Positions 44,446 through 56,525 of a stretch of 64,000 nt of DNA are shown here, in pieces (positions within the stretch are counted from its first letter, which is position 1; every line of letters begins with the position of its first letter). Location of the stretch: the NCBI GenBank assembly GCA_944548615.1, contig OX155957.1, positions 7,119,219-7,183,218 on the forward strand, written 5' to 3'. Position numbers and translations under genes: made by a program. This DNA comes from Micropterix aruncella. Taxonomy: Eukaryota; Arthropoda; Insecta; Lepidoptera; Micropterigidae. The notes beneath the pieces were generated by a model. It made no database searches. It was not told where the DNA came from and saw nothing but the letters and a program-made list of their open reading frames with translations.

Positions 44446-45356
44446 CTCGCTGACTCGTGCCCACTTCGTTGGGCGGTAAACTTTTTACTTGTGATGAAAT
44501 TATGAGTGGGGTTTGGTTAGTACTGAGTGCTATGATTTATTTCCTGACTGCCAAAAGAAGGGTTGTATTTTTACATACCTATGTCGTATTATCTCTTTAA
44601 CCATTTATGCAGTAAAAGGGAAAGTCTTTTGTTTTAAACACTTGAGAAAATTTACTTATTTTGATAATAATTCATAATTGTTGATAATATGACCAATAAA
44701 CATGACCTAACGATTTAAATTATTTTTTTAATATAAAATACTACTGATTGTTGCTTAAATATAAAAGTTAGACATATGCCGTCGCTAATTTTTTTGTAGG
44801 CATTATCATGCTCTACAAATTTTCTCTAGAACTTAATCATATATCTCTCATCGTTAAGGCAGCGTTCGTTAGAAACGTTTTCGTTCGACCGTTTTTTCCG
44901 ACTTACTTTGGAAATCCGACTACCACGAAAAAGTCTTTTCATTTTTCGGATTACTATATAGCCTATGACAAATAACGTGGCTTTCTGTTGGTAAAATAAT
45001 TTTCCAAATCGGTTCAGTAGATCCAGAGATTACTTCCTACAACGTCACAAACTTTACCTCTTTATAATATTTATTTATTTTATTTATTTTATTTATTAAA
45101 GGTAAAGCACAAAATATAATTTACTGCAGCATTACAAAAAAAAAATGTGTTTGGACCAGTAGCGAAAAATAGAGCACACTGCAGTATCTTGGTCACTGCG
45201 TCAACACCGCCTAACTAGGCCTAGGTCTGTACTAAGGCAGGTGTACCAGGAAATATTTTACCTGTGCACACAAAAAAAGTAAAAAATTAACAACTAAACT
45301 TAAAAATTAAACATGTTAAAAAAATAAATTAAAATATCATCAAATATTAGTATAGA
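44446..45356 (-). mobile_element. Non-autonomous Helitron, copy 2, interrupted
   Basis: The minus strand starts TCTATACTAAT at 45356 and ends with GCCCAACGAAGTGGGCACGA at its 3' hairpin, then CGAG instead of CTAG, a mutated terminus. It is interrupted close to its 5' end by 272 bp (45071-45342). The rest matches copies at 2821-3494 and 61609-62322. Confidence 0.8.
45071..45342 (-). mobile_element. Retroelement tail inserted in a Helitron
   Basis: Begins with TTTATTTATTTTATTTATTT, the complement of a (TAAA)n-type tail, and splits the Helitron 5' end between TTTATAATAT and (AAT)ATTAGTATAGA. AATAT flanks both sides (45066-45070 and 45343-45347). No coding part was found. Confidence 0.6.
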
Positions 45357-46762
45357 TTATTTTTAAATATCAAAATCAGTAAGCCAACTTGATACAGACA
45401 TGGCCTATATGTATAAATTATATTTCAATGTAATTTAATAAATACGTATATAAATAAATCGTTGAACTCTTTCGATGACTCGGAGAGAGACCATGTTTAG
45501 TTACACTGTTGACTCTGTCTCGCGAACAATTCAATATTTATCAATGCGTATTGTAAAAGGGTAACAAGCTCGGAGCCCGTAAATTTCTTGGCTACACTGA
45601 GAATTAACCTAGTCAATATTTACGCTTATCCAGTGATATTCTCTGTGTACGCCGAAGCGACACGGCTAAAGACAAAGTAAACTCTGAGATTGCCTAGACT
45701 GGAGCATAATTTTAAGTGACTGTGGCGCGGCGCTGCGTTCACTACCACATAATGTAGACGCAGCTCTGTCTCTTGTGTTAGGCCGTTTTACTGATATCAA
45801 TATAGTTCTTAATTCTAATAAAATGAATTCGAATTATGGCATTAGAGATTTTGACAATATTGAATTTTCTTAGTTCTCTTACCTTTCTTGACAATCATTA
45901 TTCTTTCTATTATTGTCTATTATATCATTGTGATTTTTTGTTCTGACTATTGGCGATTGGCTATTGTTATTATTATGAATTTGGTAATATTTGTGTATTT
46001 AAATTATTTTTATTACAGTCCATAATGTGTATAATAACTTGTGAAATTATCCAGTAATTTTATTTGATTATTAGTACTATTATCCATCTGATGATTTGCG
46101 AAATTATCGAAGAATTTTGATTGAAAATATCGGATTTTAAAAAAATAATATATAACCTGGAAAATCTGCGCTTGAATGTTCAATGTTCACATTGATATAC
46201 CTATTTTCAGATAATAATATAAGTACCTATGTTTATATGAATATATATTTTTGTAAATTTGGTATTTTCTGTTAATTTTGACTATACCAAATGTAGGAAT
46301 TCCTACCAATTGGTTTTTAAAATAAAAAAAATAAAATAGAAAAACCTTAAATTTACTTTTCCCAATGTAAGACAGGTGGAAACGATTCTAACATTAGACA
46401 AAAATACACTATAATTTACCGATTTAAACATTTTTAGGAATAACTATATATTGGGTCCTTACCTATGAAGTTGCTGTTTTATAAAGGAAATTTAAGGCCA
46501 AAAACTTTCTATGAAAAATATATATTTAATTAATAGAAATATTAGCATGCGTGATGCATACGTGTTGTTTGTATAGCCATTTGAAGATACTGTAAATATT
46601 AGTAAACACCGATAAAACACAGGGAGATATTATCAAAGTAAACTGCTACTGGGAAATGCTTTTTTGCATGACTTATTCCAAAAAGCAGTATTTTCATCTA
46701 GGCCTAAACACACTATCGATAGCTGTTTTATCACTTCCTGCATTGATGTCACTGTGACAACC
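45357..46762. other. Unassigned AT-rich DNA with one dispersed repeat
   Basis: 46451-46543 matches 32095-32185. An imperfect ~110 bp similarity also exists between 45850-46320 and 56765-57020 ('attgaattttcttagttctct', 'aggaactcctgtcaactggttt'), so this is another dispersed family. Confidence 0.45.
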
Positions 46763-46775
46763 ACTGCGATGTATC

Positions 46776-47163
46776 ACTTTAGAGTTCCCAACTACTACGG
46801 GCGAATCCACCACCCCAGGAAGTTATAAAGATACTGGATCATTCTTTTAACCATGGGGTTGAACGCAGACACTTAGATACGACACGGTCCGCCGTCTAGC
46901 TTCACCAACATCCCCGTGAGAGTCCAACGCCTTTCCGTGAGGCGGTTTATTCGCCTCTCGGCTATCGTCGCAAGATGCGTAAACCGCCCGAAGGTCATCT
47001 TCCAGAGGATCCGATCCATCTGCGGTCACAGAGGAAACGTAGTCCTTCCCAGGTTCGATCCTCTTCGAGGAGGCTACCGAATGGGAAATGAACCGTGAGT
47101 CGAACCGACCCAAGATAACGAGCAAGACATAATGGCGCAATCTGCACGGAACCGTTAAATGTA
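46776..47163 (+). mobile_element. GCR element 5, short form
   Basis: 388 bp, flanked by a perfect 13 bp repeat ACTGCGATGTATC (46763-46775 and 47164-47176). It starts ACTTTAGAGTTCCCAACTAC and retains the family's 5' part (GTCCGCCGTCTAGCTTCACC, AGAGTCCAACGCCTTTCCG) and 3' part (CCCAGGTTCGATCC, GAACCGTGAGTCGAACCGAC), with the middle deleted. Confidence 0.8.
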
Positions 47164-47176
47164 ACTGCGATGTATC

Positions 47177-47589
47177 TGTGCTGCCACAAAATAGATATCT
47201 GTTTCCTTGATAGTCCCTTAGAATACCGCTTCCTCTCTAAATTACGTTCCGTTCCGTTACGAGTGCCGCTGCGGCGCGCGGCGAGGAATATTGAAATCTA
47301 TGAGTATTTCCGCTGCGGCTCGCCGATAAGTCCGGCTAGTGTATTTAGGTATTTTGTTTACGGCATTGCCGGCGTTGATTCATTATTTATGGAGTGCGGG
47401 AGCGGGGCCTGTAACTCGCCGCTTCTATTCCGTTTGCTCGCTGGAGCGGAACGGAAGCGAGCGGAAAGAATCCGCTCGGGTTTATTTATTCGTCTTCGGA
47501 TGGCTTTACGTTACGTTACTTGTGCTCCGAAGGGGCTCCGTAGCCAAACTGCATTTTTATGGAACCTGTTCTTCGTTGCGAAGATTCAG
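47177..47589. other. GC-rich unassigned block
   Basis: Rich in GC with runs such as GCCGCTGCGGCGCGCGGCG. A 168-codon frame starts at the GCR-5 duplication and runs into LINE sequence, so it is composite and not a gene. Confidence 0.4.
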
Positions 47590-47735
47590 AGTAACTATTA
47601 TCATGATACCCAAGACACCCACTGTATGTTCATGAGTCACACAACAATCGTCTCAAATCGCGAAAGTCGTTCATGAGCCGAACACAACCGTTCCATGGGA
47701 GTCAATCATCGAATCCCATTAACTCAAAGGAGAGT
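47590..47735 (+). pseudogene. LINE family X fragment, unoccupied site for GCR-2
   Basis: Matches the flanks of GCR element 2 (ACCCAAGACACCCACT and ACAATCGTCTCAAATCGCGA) without an insertion between them. It provides the pre-insertion arrangement. Confidence 0.65.
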
Positions 47736-48345
47736 GTAACGGTTAGCAACACGCATTATTTAGCAACTACTTTTAATATAACACGTTTAACCCTTGGAGT
47801 AAATGGGTATTTTCATGGATGCATCTGTCTCTTTTGCAGGATTTTCGGCGACATCGACCTTAAAGTACTATAACTACGAAACTACTACATCAATCATAAA
47901 AAGAACAACTGCACAATGATTGCATTGAAATTTCGAATATAGAATATTGAAATATCATTTTGTAAAACAATTAGATAATTATGAATAAATATGAGAACGT
48001 CAAAGAAGTGAAAAAAACGCGGAACCAGATCTGGTCGTATCATACTCAACGGATAATTGTTTCAGAACCAGATTTGGTCGTATCATACTCAAGGGGTTAA
48101 CATTTTTTCTCGCGAATTTGGTATCTCATCTCATCTCAATCTCATATCAATCTCATCATTAAACAACATAATTAACCAGAATTTGTATTGCGTCTTTCGC
48201 CATAAGCATTTTTATCAAACGTTTCTTTTAATACACGAATGTACGGTCTGACGTCATTCTGAACATTTCAACGTCAAATGGTTGGTTATATAAACAGAAA
48301 ATTTTCATGTAATAAAATCACTCTCAATCGTTTTCTCTTCACTCG
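47736..48345. other. Unassigned DNA
   Basis: Contains a tandem pair 'accagatctggtcgtatcatactcaa' / 'accagatttggtcgtatcatactcaa' at 48024-48090. No gene was identified. Confidence 0.4.
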
Positions 48346-48714
48346 ATGGTAAAAATCGACTCAAGATTGGGAAACCTGGTCTTCGCACAGTATCATAAAA
48401 AGGAGACCAGGCAACTCTCAAAAAGGGCTTCACTTGGCGAGGATGTTAAGGAACAGAAAGCACCGGGGTCCCGTCCTTCCCTACACCACCTGGCGCAGTC
48501 CGAAAACAGACTGAGGGTGGGTGAGACAATATGCCGAGTTAATCTCATTCGTTAGGGCTACATAGAAAACCCTATATGCATATGTGAAACGCTGCAGGAT
48601 GAAGACCACCTCCGATCCTGTACACAACTGCCAACCTCTATCACACACCAGGATCTACAAGAGGCAAATGATAAGGCTATCCAGGCCGCATATTTTTGGA
48701 AAGACATGTCCTAA
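48346..48714 (+). pseudogene. LINE family X C-terminal end with zinc knuckle
   Basis: 123 codons with one in-frame TAG (48553-48555), probably from TGG. After it comes YIENPICICETLQDEDHLRS-C, a CxC-H-C zinc-knuckle layout, and the end IQAAYFWKDMS before a stop. It resembles the C-terminal tails of R1/I- or jockey-type LINE proteins. The related ends at 24590 and 47590 define a small family in the window. Confidence 0.6.
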
Positions 48715-48825
48715 ATTGGCCCGGAAACGTAAAAAAAACATGATAATCATCAACGTAAATTTTGTTAATGACTATGAAGCTTATTACAAGCTAGGAACGC
48801 TATACACGGGAAAAAGGGCATTGAT

Positions 48826-49050
48826 ATTTCAATTTCATTTTTTTTTTCAATTTCAATTTCAATTTATTTCCAAAAAAAATCTTAACAGATTGTAGAAACT
48901 TAATATCTAGGTACATTTAAATTACAGTCTATTAGTCCGTTTTTACAATATCTACATTTATCACACGTACATACAGTTAAACATACTTTAGGACATCAAA
49001 ATCATTTTTAAGATGTACTTACTAAAACCACAAATTAAAATAATCAAGAA
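48826..49050 (-). mobile_element. Retroelement 3' tail with (TTGAAA)n
   Basis: On the minus strand the stretch ends in repeated TTGAAA words (48826-48860). Untranslated tail; class unknown. Confidence 0.4.
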
Positions 49051-49106
49051 ATGAAAATCAGAAAAGTCAGAATAATTAAAAAATGCTACTTAAAATTGTC
49101 AAAAAA

Positions 49107-49781
49107 ACTGATAGGTGTCAATTACAACAGTCGAATCACTTCAGGGAGTTATAACAAAATTTGCTCTTATGACTCCCATGAAGTGAACATAAAAGACTTA
49201 GTGGACTGCACAATCCACAGTCAAATTACGCCAACAGGCCACAAGAGTCCAAAGCGTTATCGAGAGACAGTGGGAAGTACATCCAGTGGGCCAACTGAGT
49301 CCAGCTTGAATTTCTCCGTCCTCCCGACTAGTTACGGATCCGAAGGCGCGTGCGCGGTCTCCACCTATTAATTCAGCGGTAATTCGGTGTGAATTTATCG
49401 TGAACAATGGCGTCCTTTGCCCGTCTGTTCACGCGGGTTGGGGGAGCCAAATGGTCGATTCAAGAGTGGCTGATAGCAGGTCAGCGTCCACCTCCGCTGC
49501 TTAGGAAACAGTATATCATTCCCAGACTCCTGCAGTTATTCGCCGGAGTGCACATCGATACATTGTGCGCATAGCGCCCAGTAGCCCCCGAAGGTCATCC
49601 CCCAGGAGAAACTGATCCTCCATGCATGCAATGAGAGGCAGGGGACCATCCGGGGAGTACTTACCGGGGTAAACCCTCTTCGAGGTGGCTACGGAGCTGA
49701 ACCGGGGGTTGAGTCGACCCCAAAGAACGAGGTGGGTCTTAGTGGTACAACCGCACGATAACCATTAGCTACCGTTGCTTC
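49107..49781 (+). mobile_element. GCR element 6, divergent full-length
   Basis: Starts ACTGATAGGTGTCAATTACA and ends near CCATTAGCTACCG. It aligns with the family along its length (GCGTCCTTTGCCCGTCTGTT, ATGGTCGATTCAAGAGTGGC, CAGACTCCTGCAGTTATTCG). It shares the word CCGAAGGTCAT with copy 5, indicating a common subfamily. No flanking duplication is visible. Confidence 0.7.
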
Positions 49782-50060
49782 TGGGCAATGCGTCTGCCAT
49801 ACAGTCATCCCAAATAGATAGCAAGGCGTGCATTAAGGGAGGAAGGGATGAGATAAATTCTGTGGCAATTAGGCAAAACTACGTAAGTCGTTTTTGACCA
49901 AAATGAGTTATAATAACCATTTAACAGCGTTTTTTTTACTCTTTCATTGGGAGAACTACATAACTCGAAGCACAATATAAAAGAAGTTATAGCACGTACT
50001 TTCTCACTAGTTATATATTGTTCAGGTGAGCAAAACTACAAATGTATAACTTATGTACTT
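49782..50060. other. Unassigned DNA
   Basis: No feature was recognised. Confidence 0.4.
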
Positions 50061-50149
50061 TCTCTTAACTATTGATAGGTGGTCATAGTAGCATACGTTA
50101 ATTATCTTTTTATTAATACATATTATTTTAAAATTACACATATAGTTTA

Positions 50150-50760
50150 AGAGAGCACACATCTTTTATTCCATGTGCCAATTTTAGTCATAAATTTCAA
50201 AATGCTCCCCTGAGAAAATGGTATTTCTGACTTATGTTATTTTGCCTAATTGCCTCAGAATTGTTTACTACCCCCCCCCCCCCCTATCGATCCCAAACTT
50301 GCCCTCAGCGATTCCTTCTGATTTGCAAATCTTAAGGAAGACTTACGAAAGCGGAGATTTAGGGATGAAAATGTTACAAAGGCGGTCGTAAAAGCTCATT
50401 TTGATGACCAAACTTCAGTATATTTTTTGACCGGCTTAAAGATGTTGCATCAGCGTTGTAAAAATGCTTAGAATCAAGGAGACTACTTAAAAAAATCGGT
50501 TGTGTTACCCGCAATTCATAGCAATTCTTTAACTGCAATATTTCGAGATTGAAGTATGACTAGCGCGCCCTCTGGTGGACCGATTTTAACCATAATCTTT
50601 TCAACTCTTGGTATGACCGAATGATGCCTGCATGCTAAATTTCAGCTCAATCGGGCGAAGCGTGAGGGCGCTATAATAGCGGAATACAGACAGACAGACG
50701 GACAGACACACAGAAGTGCATCCACAATACTTTCCTCGCTAGGAAAGTAATAAAATTATT
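50150..50760 (+). repeat. Probable dispersed repeat ending in CAGACAGA
   Basis: Contains GCGCCCTCTGGTGGACCGAT, CTAAATTTCAGCTCAATCGG and a CAGACAGACAGACGGACAGA tail, a pattern I associate with common Lepidopteran repeats. Only one copy is in the window, so this rests on memory. A C-run lies at 50270-50284. Confidence 0.4.
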
Positions 50761-51796
<1,036 letters not shown>

Positions 51797-51974
51797 CCGT
51801 CTGAGGCCAAATTAAATATCGCATAATTTAAACGTAGATGTTTATTTTTCTAATGTGCAAAGTGCAATCGAGCCTGCCTTGCTAGGCACTCCTATAGGCG
51901 AGCTCTTTTACTTAGTCTTATTATAGTGCCACGGTTGTGTCAAGGGGAATAGAAACACATTATATTATATATTT

Positions 51975-53270
51975 TAACTAAATGTTATTCTTCTTCTCTG
52001 TCGCTCCCTCATTACTGAGGATCGTGGACACTAGACAACAGTTTGCCTACGAGGCTCCTCCACTTCGACCTGTCTTCTGCATGGCGGGTCGCAGATTGTA
52101 TTGACCCTTTTGTAACTTCTTTGATGAGGTTGTTCCACCCGGCCGGTGATCTGTTTCTGCTTCTTCTTCCCTTTACTTGACCCCCGGAAAGCATTATCTC
52201 CAGATTCTCTGGGTTTCTCCTAGCAACGATGGAGAGCCTCACTTGGATGCCGAGTTATTCCAGGACAGATTTGTTTGTGCAGCGTGCTGTCCATGGGATT
52301 CCTACCATTTTACGCCAACACCACATCTCCAGTGCATCGATTTTGGCGCGTATCCGAGCCTTCAGGGTCCATGTCTCCGATGCATAGAGAAAGATCGAGA
52401 AAACCAGAGCTCGAACCAGCCTGACCTTAGTCCGATTGCTTATACCCCGATTCTTCCACAGTTTTTCTAGCTTGCTCGATCTTGCTATCTGGCTTCTGCA
52501 TGAGACCTCCTTTTTACAGTTTCCGTCGTTGCATATCATGGAACCTAGATAGACAAAGTCTTTCACAGCTTGGAGGTCACTCAGCTCGTTGGTGCGTTGC
52601 ATGGTTCCAGCCCGGTCCACAAACATGGCTTTGGTCTTGCTGCGGTTCATGTGCAGTCCATACGTTTTGCTTTCCTTCTTCATCCTGCGTAATAGGGTCG
52701 CGAAACAAACACCACAGTCCCCTAAACAAACACCTGTTTACCATAGGTGTGACAGACAGCCCTCTATGCAGAGGATGCATGGAGGAAGAAGAAACGCCAC
52801 AGCATGCGTTCATGGAATGCAGGAGCGTGGCAGAGCAACGGGCAAGAATACTACAATCTCCAGCATCTGTCCCGGAGGCCTGTAGAAACCTAAACAGGCT
52901 GCTAACCTTCTGGGACAGCCTGGATTGGCTGGAGTAACATAAATAAAAACATGAACCACGCACAACGGCCCAATCAAGAGGCCAAGTGCGGGATATAGCC
53001 CAGGAAAACTAACTAACTAACTAACTAGGATCGCCAACTCATTTTCATCGGCACCTATGATGGTCGTCGGCGAATCTTAGGTTATTGATTCTGAGACCTC
53101 CAATGCGAATTCCACCACCCCTCATTTGTCTAGGCCTTTTTTTATTATATGTTCGCCGATCATATTGAAGAGTTTCGGCGATAAGATGCACCCTTCTCTG
53201 ACGCCTTCTCTCTGTTTTGAAGGAATTCGAAAGCTCATCGTCCAACTTTACTCTCGAAGCGCCTTCCATT
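51975..53270 (-). pseudogene. LINE polymerase, 3' part, split by another LINE
   Basis: The minus strand from 53270 reads GGGIRIGGLRINNLRFADD, with FADD as motif C, then after a one-base shift TIIGADENELAI. Coding resumes at 52685 as MKKESKTYGLHMNRSKTKAM, VYLGSMI, RTKVRLVRALVFSIFLYASE, WCWRKMVGIPWTARCTN, a TAA at about 52256, and RRSRNRSPAGW...SKWRSLVGKLL to a stop at about 52012. The tail has the AAGAAGAA-type end. 52702-53025 is a nested opposite-strand LINE. The type resembles RTE-like LINEs by its motifs and tail. The start is lost. Confidence 0.85.
52702..53025 (+). pseudogene. R1/I- or jockey-like LINE 3' end, nested
   Basis: Reads LNKHLFTIGVTDSPLCRGCM, EEETPQHAFMEC and FWDSLDWLE before a stop at 52937; the zinc knuckle CxxC...HxxxxC is intact. 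A 3' tail with (AACT)n at 53006-53025 follows. It is bounded by TAGGGTCGC (52693-52701) and TAGGATCGC (53026-53034), a 9 bp duplication with one difference. It lies inside a LINE of the opposite strand. Confidence 0.85.
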
Positions 53271-53828
53271 TACAAACTCTGTATGAGGAATATACGGTGG
53301 TTTGGGACCCCCATATACTAAAATTTGAAACAGTTGATATTGATCGTTCTTCCCCGTAACCCTTCATATGTTAAATATCAAAATATACGTTTACGTTCGA
53401 CAACGTTTGTATTTATTTATATCTAAAAACTAAGTACATTCAGATAAAGACTCTATTTCCCTATACCTACTCTAATGTATCCCCGATAAATTTAGCGAAG
53501 CCACCCCGTTAGTCACGACGAAGGCACTCTCTCGCTCGTTTATTTCCTTCTCCCTCTCCCGCGCCCCGCGCCCCGCGAAGAGCCGCCTTAACTACGGCAC
53601 AATGCCTTTTTCCAACTTTCCTTTTCGCCGTTGTTGGGCTTTCCTTATAAATCTGGAGGTGGGCCGCCGCTCCACTGCAATGTACACGCAAATTGCATAC
53701 AATTACATTCGTACAGTGCTCGAGCTGAGGGCGGGAGTGCTGCTTCTCCGATTGTGCTGTGTATCCATATGTGTCGTTGCAACATGCGATAAAACTTCAG
53801 ACGATAATGGGATCGATCGCATTATTTA
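53271..53828. other. Unassigned DNA
   Basis: 53500-53600 is GC-rich with 'cgcgccccgcgccccgcg'. No gene was identified. Confidence 0.4.
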
Positions 53829-54815
53829 AAATGAAATGAAATGTATTTATTGTCTGAATTATGGTGTGTTTCCCTGTTATCGCAACAGATTGACAATTTT
53901 CCTTTTTTTTACGTTTAGTAATAACTTACAGATTGGATTCTGGAAAGCTACAAATTGGATTCTGGAGGTTGATTCGGTCTCTAGCAGTATAAATTCCCTG
54001 AAAGTCTCGGATGCACAGCCTTCCGTCCAGATATAACTTTTTACTCTCTATCTCGGAAGGTGGCTCTTATTGTAGAATTGACTGTTCCATGGGAATCAAA
54101 TATCCCAAAAGACCACGAGTACAAATTAAATAAATACCATGATCTTGCAAATGCCGTAACCCGGAACGGCTTCACTGTTCACCTTCACGCGGTGGAAGTT
54201 GGCGCTCGTGGCCTGCTAGCTAAATCTCTATTTCACCTCTTTAAAGATCTCGGCCTTTCCATAAAAATAATCTGTCCTTTCCTAAAATCGGCCTTTCCAT
54301 AAAAATAACTGCGATTTGCGCGTCTCAAATTCTATGGTTTCGAAGGGGGAGTGAATAAGTGGTAAGGTGAACGCTCACATGTGGCAAGACAGCTGTCCTA
54401 AACCTACCACAGCCGGTTCGTAAGTCCGGAATCCACTGCTCACCCCCCAGAAGTGTAAAAAAATAGTATTATGATGGGCCCGACTCCGATCGGTGAATTC
54501 CATGGCAGCTCCGTTTGTATCTATTATTATAGCTTTATTCATTATTCTACCTAATATATCTAGTAAATGACATTAATTACAATAAAATTAAACCATAAAA
54601 AAACTAAATACTAATTCGTAATGTTTATTGAATGAAATTGAAATAATATTGAAATAACATAAAAAAGATACAACACAAAATAATCGAAATAGACCGAATT
54701 AAATAAGTAGCACTAACAGAAGAAAACATAAATAAAAATAATTCACTAATAATGTAAAAATATAGAGAAATTATCGAAATCAAGGAATAATCAAAATCCA
54801 CATGTAAAAAGGGAA
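53829..54815 (-). mobile_element. LINE 3' tail, split by another retroelement
   Basis: 53829-53928 and 54527-54815 together match 60050-60465 (shared ATCGCAACAGATTGACAATT, AAATGACATTAATTACAATA, AAGTAGCACTAACAG). The 60 kb copy is uninterrupted, so the ~600 bp between them here is an insertion. The tail ends (minus strand) in TTTCATTTCATTT-complement words. Confidence 0.7.
53930..54525 (+). pseudogene. Retroelement C-terminal endonuclease-like remnant
   Basis: The plus strand reads KATNWILEVDSV, then after stops LIVELTVPWESNIPKDHEYK, LNKYHDLANAV, AVEVGARGL and ILWFRRG. The order 'ELTVP.E...K..KY..L...EVG.RG' is the pattern I associate with the C-terminal restriction-like endonuclease region of some R2/NeSL-type retroelements, where E/K residues are in the catalytic core. 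The frame is broken upstream by a stop. The call depends on motif memory. It sits inside an older LINE tail. Confidence 0.45.
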
Positions 54816-55049
54816 TCTATATAATTCAAAATGCGTAATCTCATAATCAAATTTTTGTCTTCATAATCTTTATTATCGACTCTTCGTCAACTAATATCGG
54901 AAAATAGTTCACGAGAACGATATTATCCGAGAACAGTCAGATATCAATGAAATGTTATCTATTAATTTATTAATTGAAATAATCAATAATTCAGAAAAAT
55001 AGTAGTCAGTAAAATGTTAAATAATCAAATTAAAACTGTATTATCCATT
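54816..55049. other. AT-rich spacer
   Basis: No feature was recognised. Confidence 0.4.
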
Positions 55050-55345
55050 TAAAAACACATATCCCGTAGATATTCCAAGCATATCTCTTTCCACAGCTCG
55101 CTGAGCGAATTTAAATTTGTGGACGAGCCCCACAGTCAAGGTGCAAGTTTCCGGACTGTACGTTATCACGGACAGGATACACTGATTATATACCTTGGTC
55201 TTCAGGCATTGGGGTATATCAGATTTAAAGATACGGCGGAGTTTTCTAAACGTTACCCACCCCAGTGTAGTCTTCTGACGACCTCTTTAGCGATTTTTAG
55301 TCTACCGAGCTAGATGCTATAACCTAGGTAGACGAATATAATGTA
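55050..55345 (-). pseudogene. RTE-like LINE post-palm fragment
   Basis: The minus strand reads LGWVTFRKLRRIFKSDIPQC, LKTKVYNQCILSVITYSPET and FAQRAVERDMLGIS. This corresponds to the region after the polymerase palm in RTE-like LINEs ('LGW...W.LK...K....LK.K.FN.C.LP..TYG..TW....L..Q.AMER.MLGI'). Stops lie in the upstream part. Confidence 0.65.
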
Positions 55346-55564
55346 TTTTTTTTATCCCATCCATTCTCAGCACTTCATGCGTCTGTTCTCAGCAGTCCGT
55401 TGATCAATCACTCATGCACTCGAGTGCTTTTGACTTTTAGATGGCAACTGCGATGAATCTGAGTTGATAGACGTTTGTTAATTATATTATTATTATTTCA
55501 CTGGCAGTTTAACCCTGACCTCAAAGCATGCTTATATATTTTTATATAAATAATATCTATGTAT

Positions 55565-55690
55565 GTTATAAACGAGACAAATACGGATTTACCGCGTGAA
55601 CGTTGTAACACCGGTCATTGCGGCGATGTTGCAACCGCTGTTGTCAGGGTAGACTGAAGTGCTGTCAGTCATCATCCCTAAACTCATTCT
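55565..55690 (+). mobile_element. MITE family M2, copy 4 (one end)
   Basis: TTTACCGCGTGAACGTTGTA, GCGGCGATGTTGCAACCG and TCAGGGTAGACTG match the 5703-5867 copy. Only one terminal repeat is clear. Confidence 0.55.
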
Positions 55691-55809
55691 GTCTTCACTA
55701 TGTCGAAGTCACCTTCTATATTCTAAAGGGTGTTACAAGAGTGGTAAAAACGGTGGAGAATTCCTAGGTAACTAAACGCCATACACTCGAAAATAAAATT
55801 AACCTCTGA

Positions 55810-56525
55810 AGTAAACATTGACGAACCTCTGGCTTTTTTTAAAGTCAATGTCACCAGAAGGATTGACAATATTTCCGGACATACGGTGTATTAGAAGCCC
55901 ACACATACGTACAGATATTTGCATACCACCTCTCAGCATCATCTCTACTCTCTATGTACAACCCAGTGCAAACGTCGCTCGTGAATCAAGCACGAGACGC
56001 TCAGCATTTTTCGCAGGAAATGGAACACGAAAATCATGTCCTTATTAAAAATAAATACGGAAGATATCATGGTATCAATCCCAGAAACCGAGCCAATCAC
56101 GAGCATTCTTACTTTCGTCAAGGGCGTAGCGGATCGAATAAGTAACATGCTGAATAAATTCGATATAAAAATGATCTTTAAACCGACTCATAGTATAGCT
56201 CGGTTTCTAAAACATATAAAGGATGTAATAACATTGCAAAATCCGGGTGTATATACAAATCGAGTGCAGTTGTCGGATGGCTTGTGTTAGACAAATAAAT
56301 CGACCCATTGCGTCTCGAATGATGGAACGGACACATCCAGGCTGTTAAAACGTTCAGAGGGAAAAATCAGCGATCTGTGAAAACATATTGGATAGCGGAA
56401 CGATCCACTGCAAAATGTCACACAAGGTAAATCCTAGGATTGCGGATTGCAGTAGAACAATCCGTGTCAGTAGTTTATTCAAAGCATCTAGTGAAGTTAT
56501 TGGATGACGTTGAATTAAAATGACA
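55810..56525 (+). pseudogene. Penelope-like element, 3' part of RT and GIY-YIG region
   Basis: Reads KPTHTYRYLHTTSQHH, then in the next frame SLVNQARDAQHFSQEMEHEN, then GVADRISNMLNKFDIKMIFK and LQNPGVYTN, followed in another frame by CSCRMACVRQINRPIASRMM. This order (RT end, linker with IFKP..., PGVY.I.CSC, then QTxR) is characteristic of Penelope-like elements, whose second domain is a GIY-YIG endonuclease. The coding is broken by at least three frame changes and a stop near 56340. The palm motifs are not in this piece. Confidence 0.75.

Noticed and set aside
47170..47676. The longest non-repeat open frame, 168 codons
   Set aside because: It starts in the right duplication of GCR-5, crosses a GC-rich block and ends in a LINE fragment. 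A frame made of three unrelated pieces is chance.
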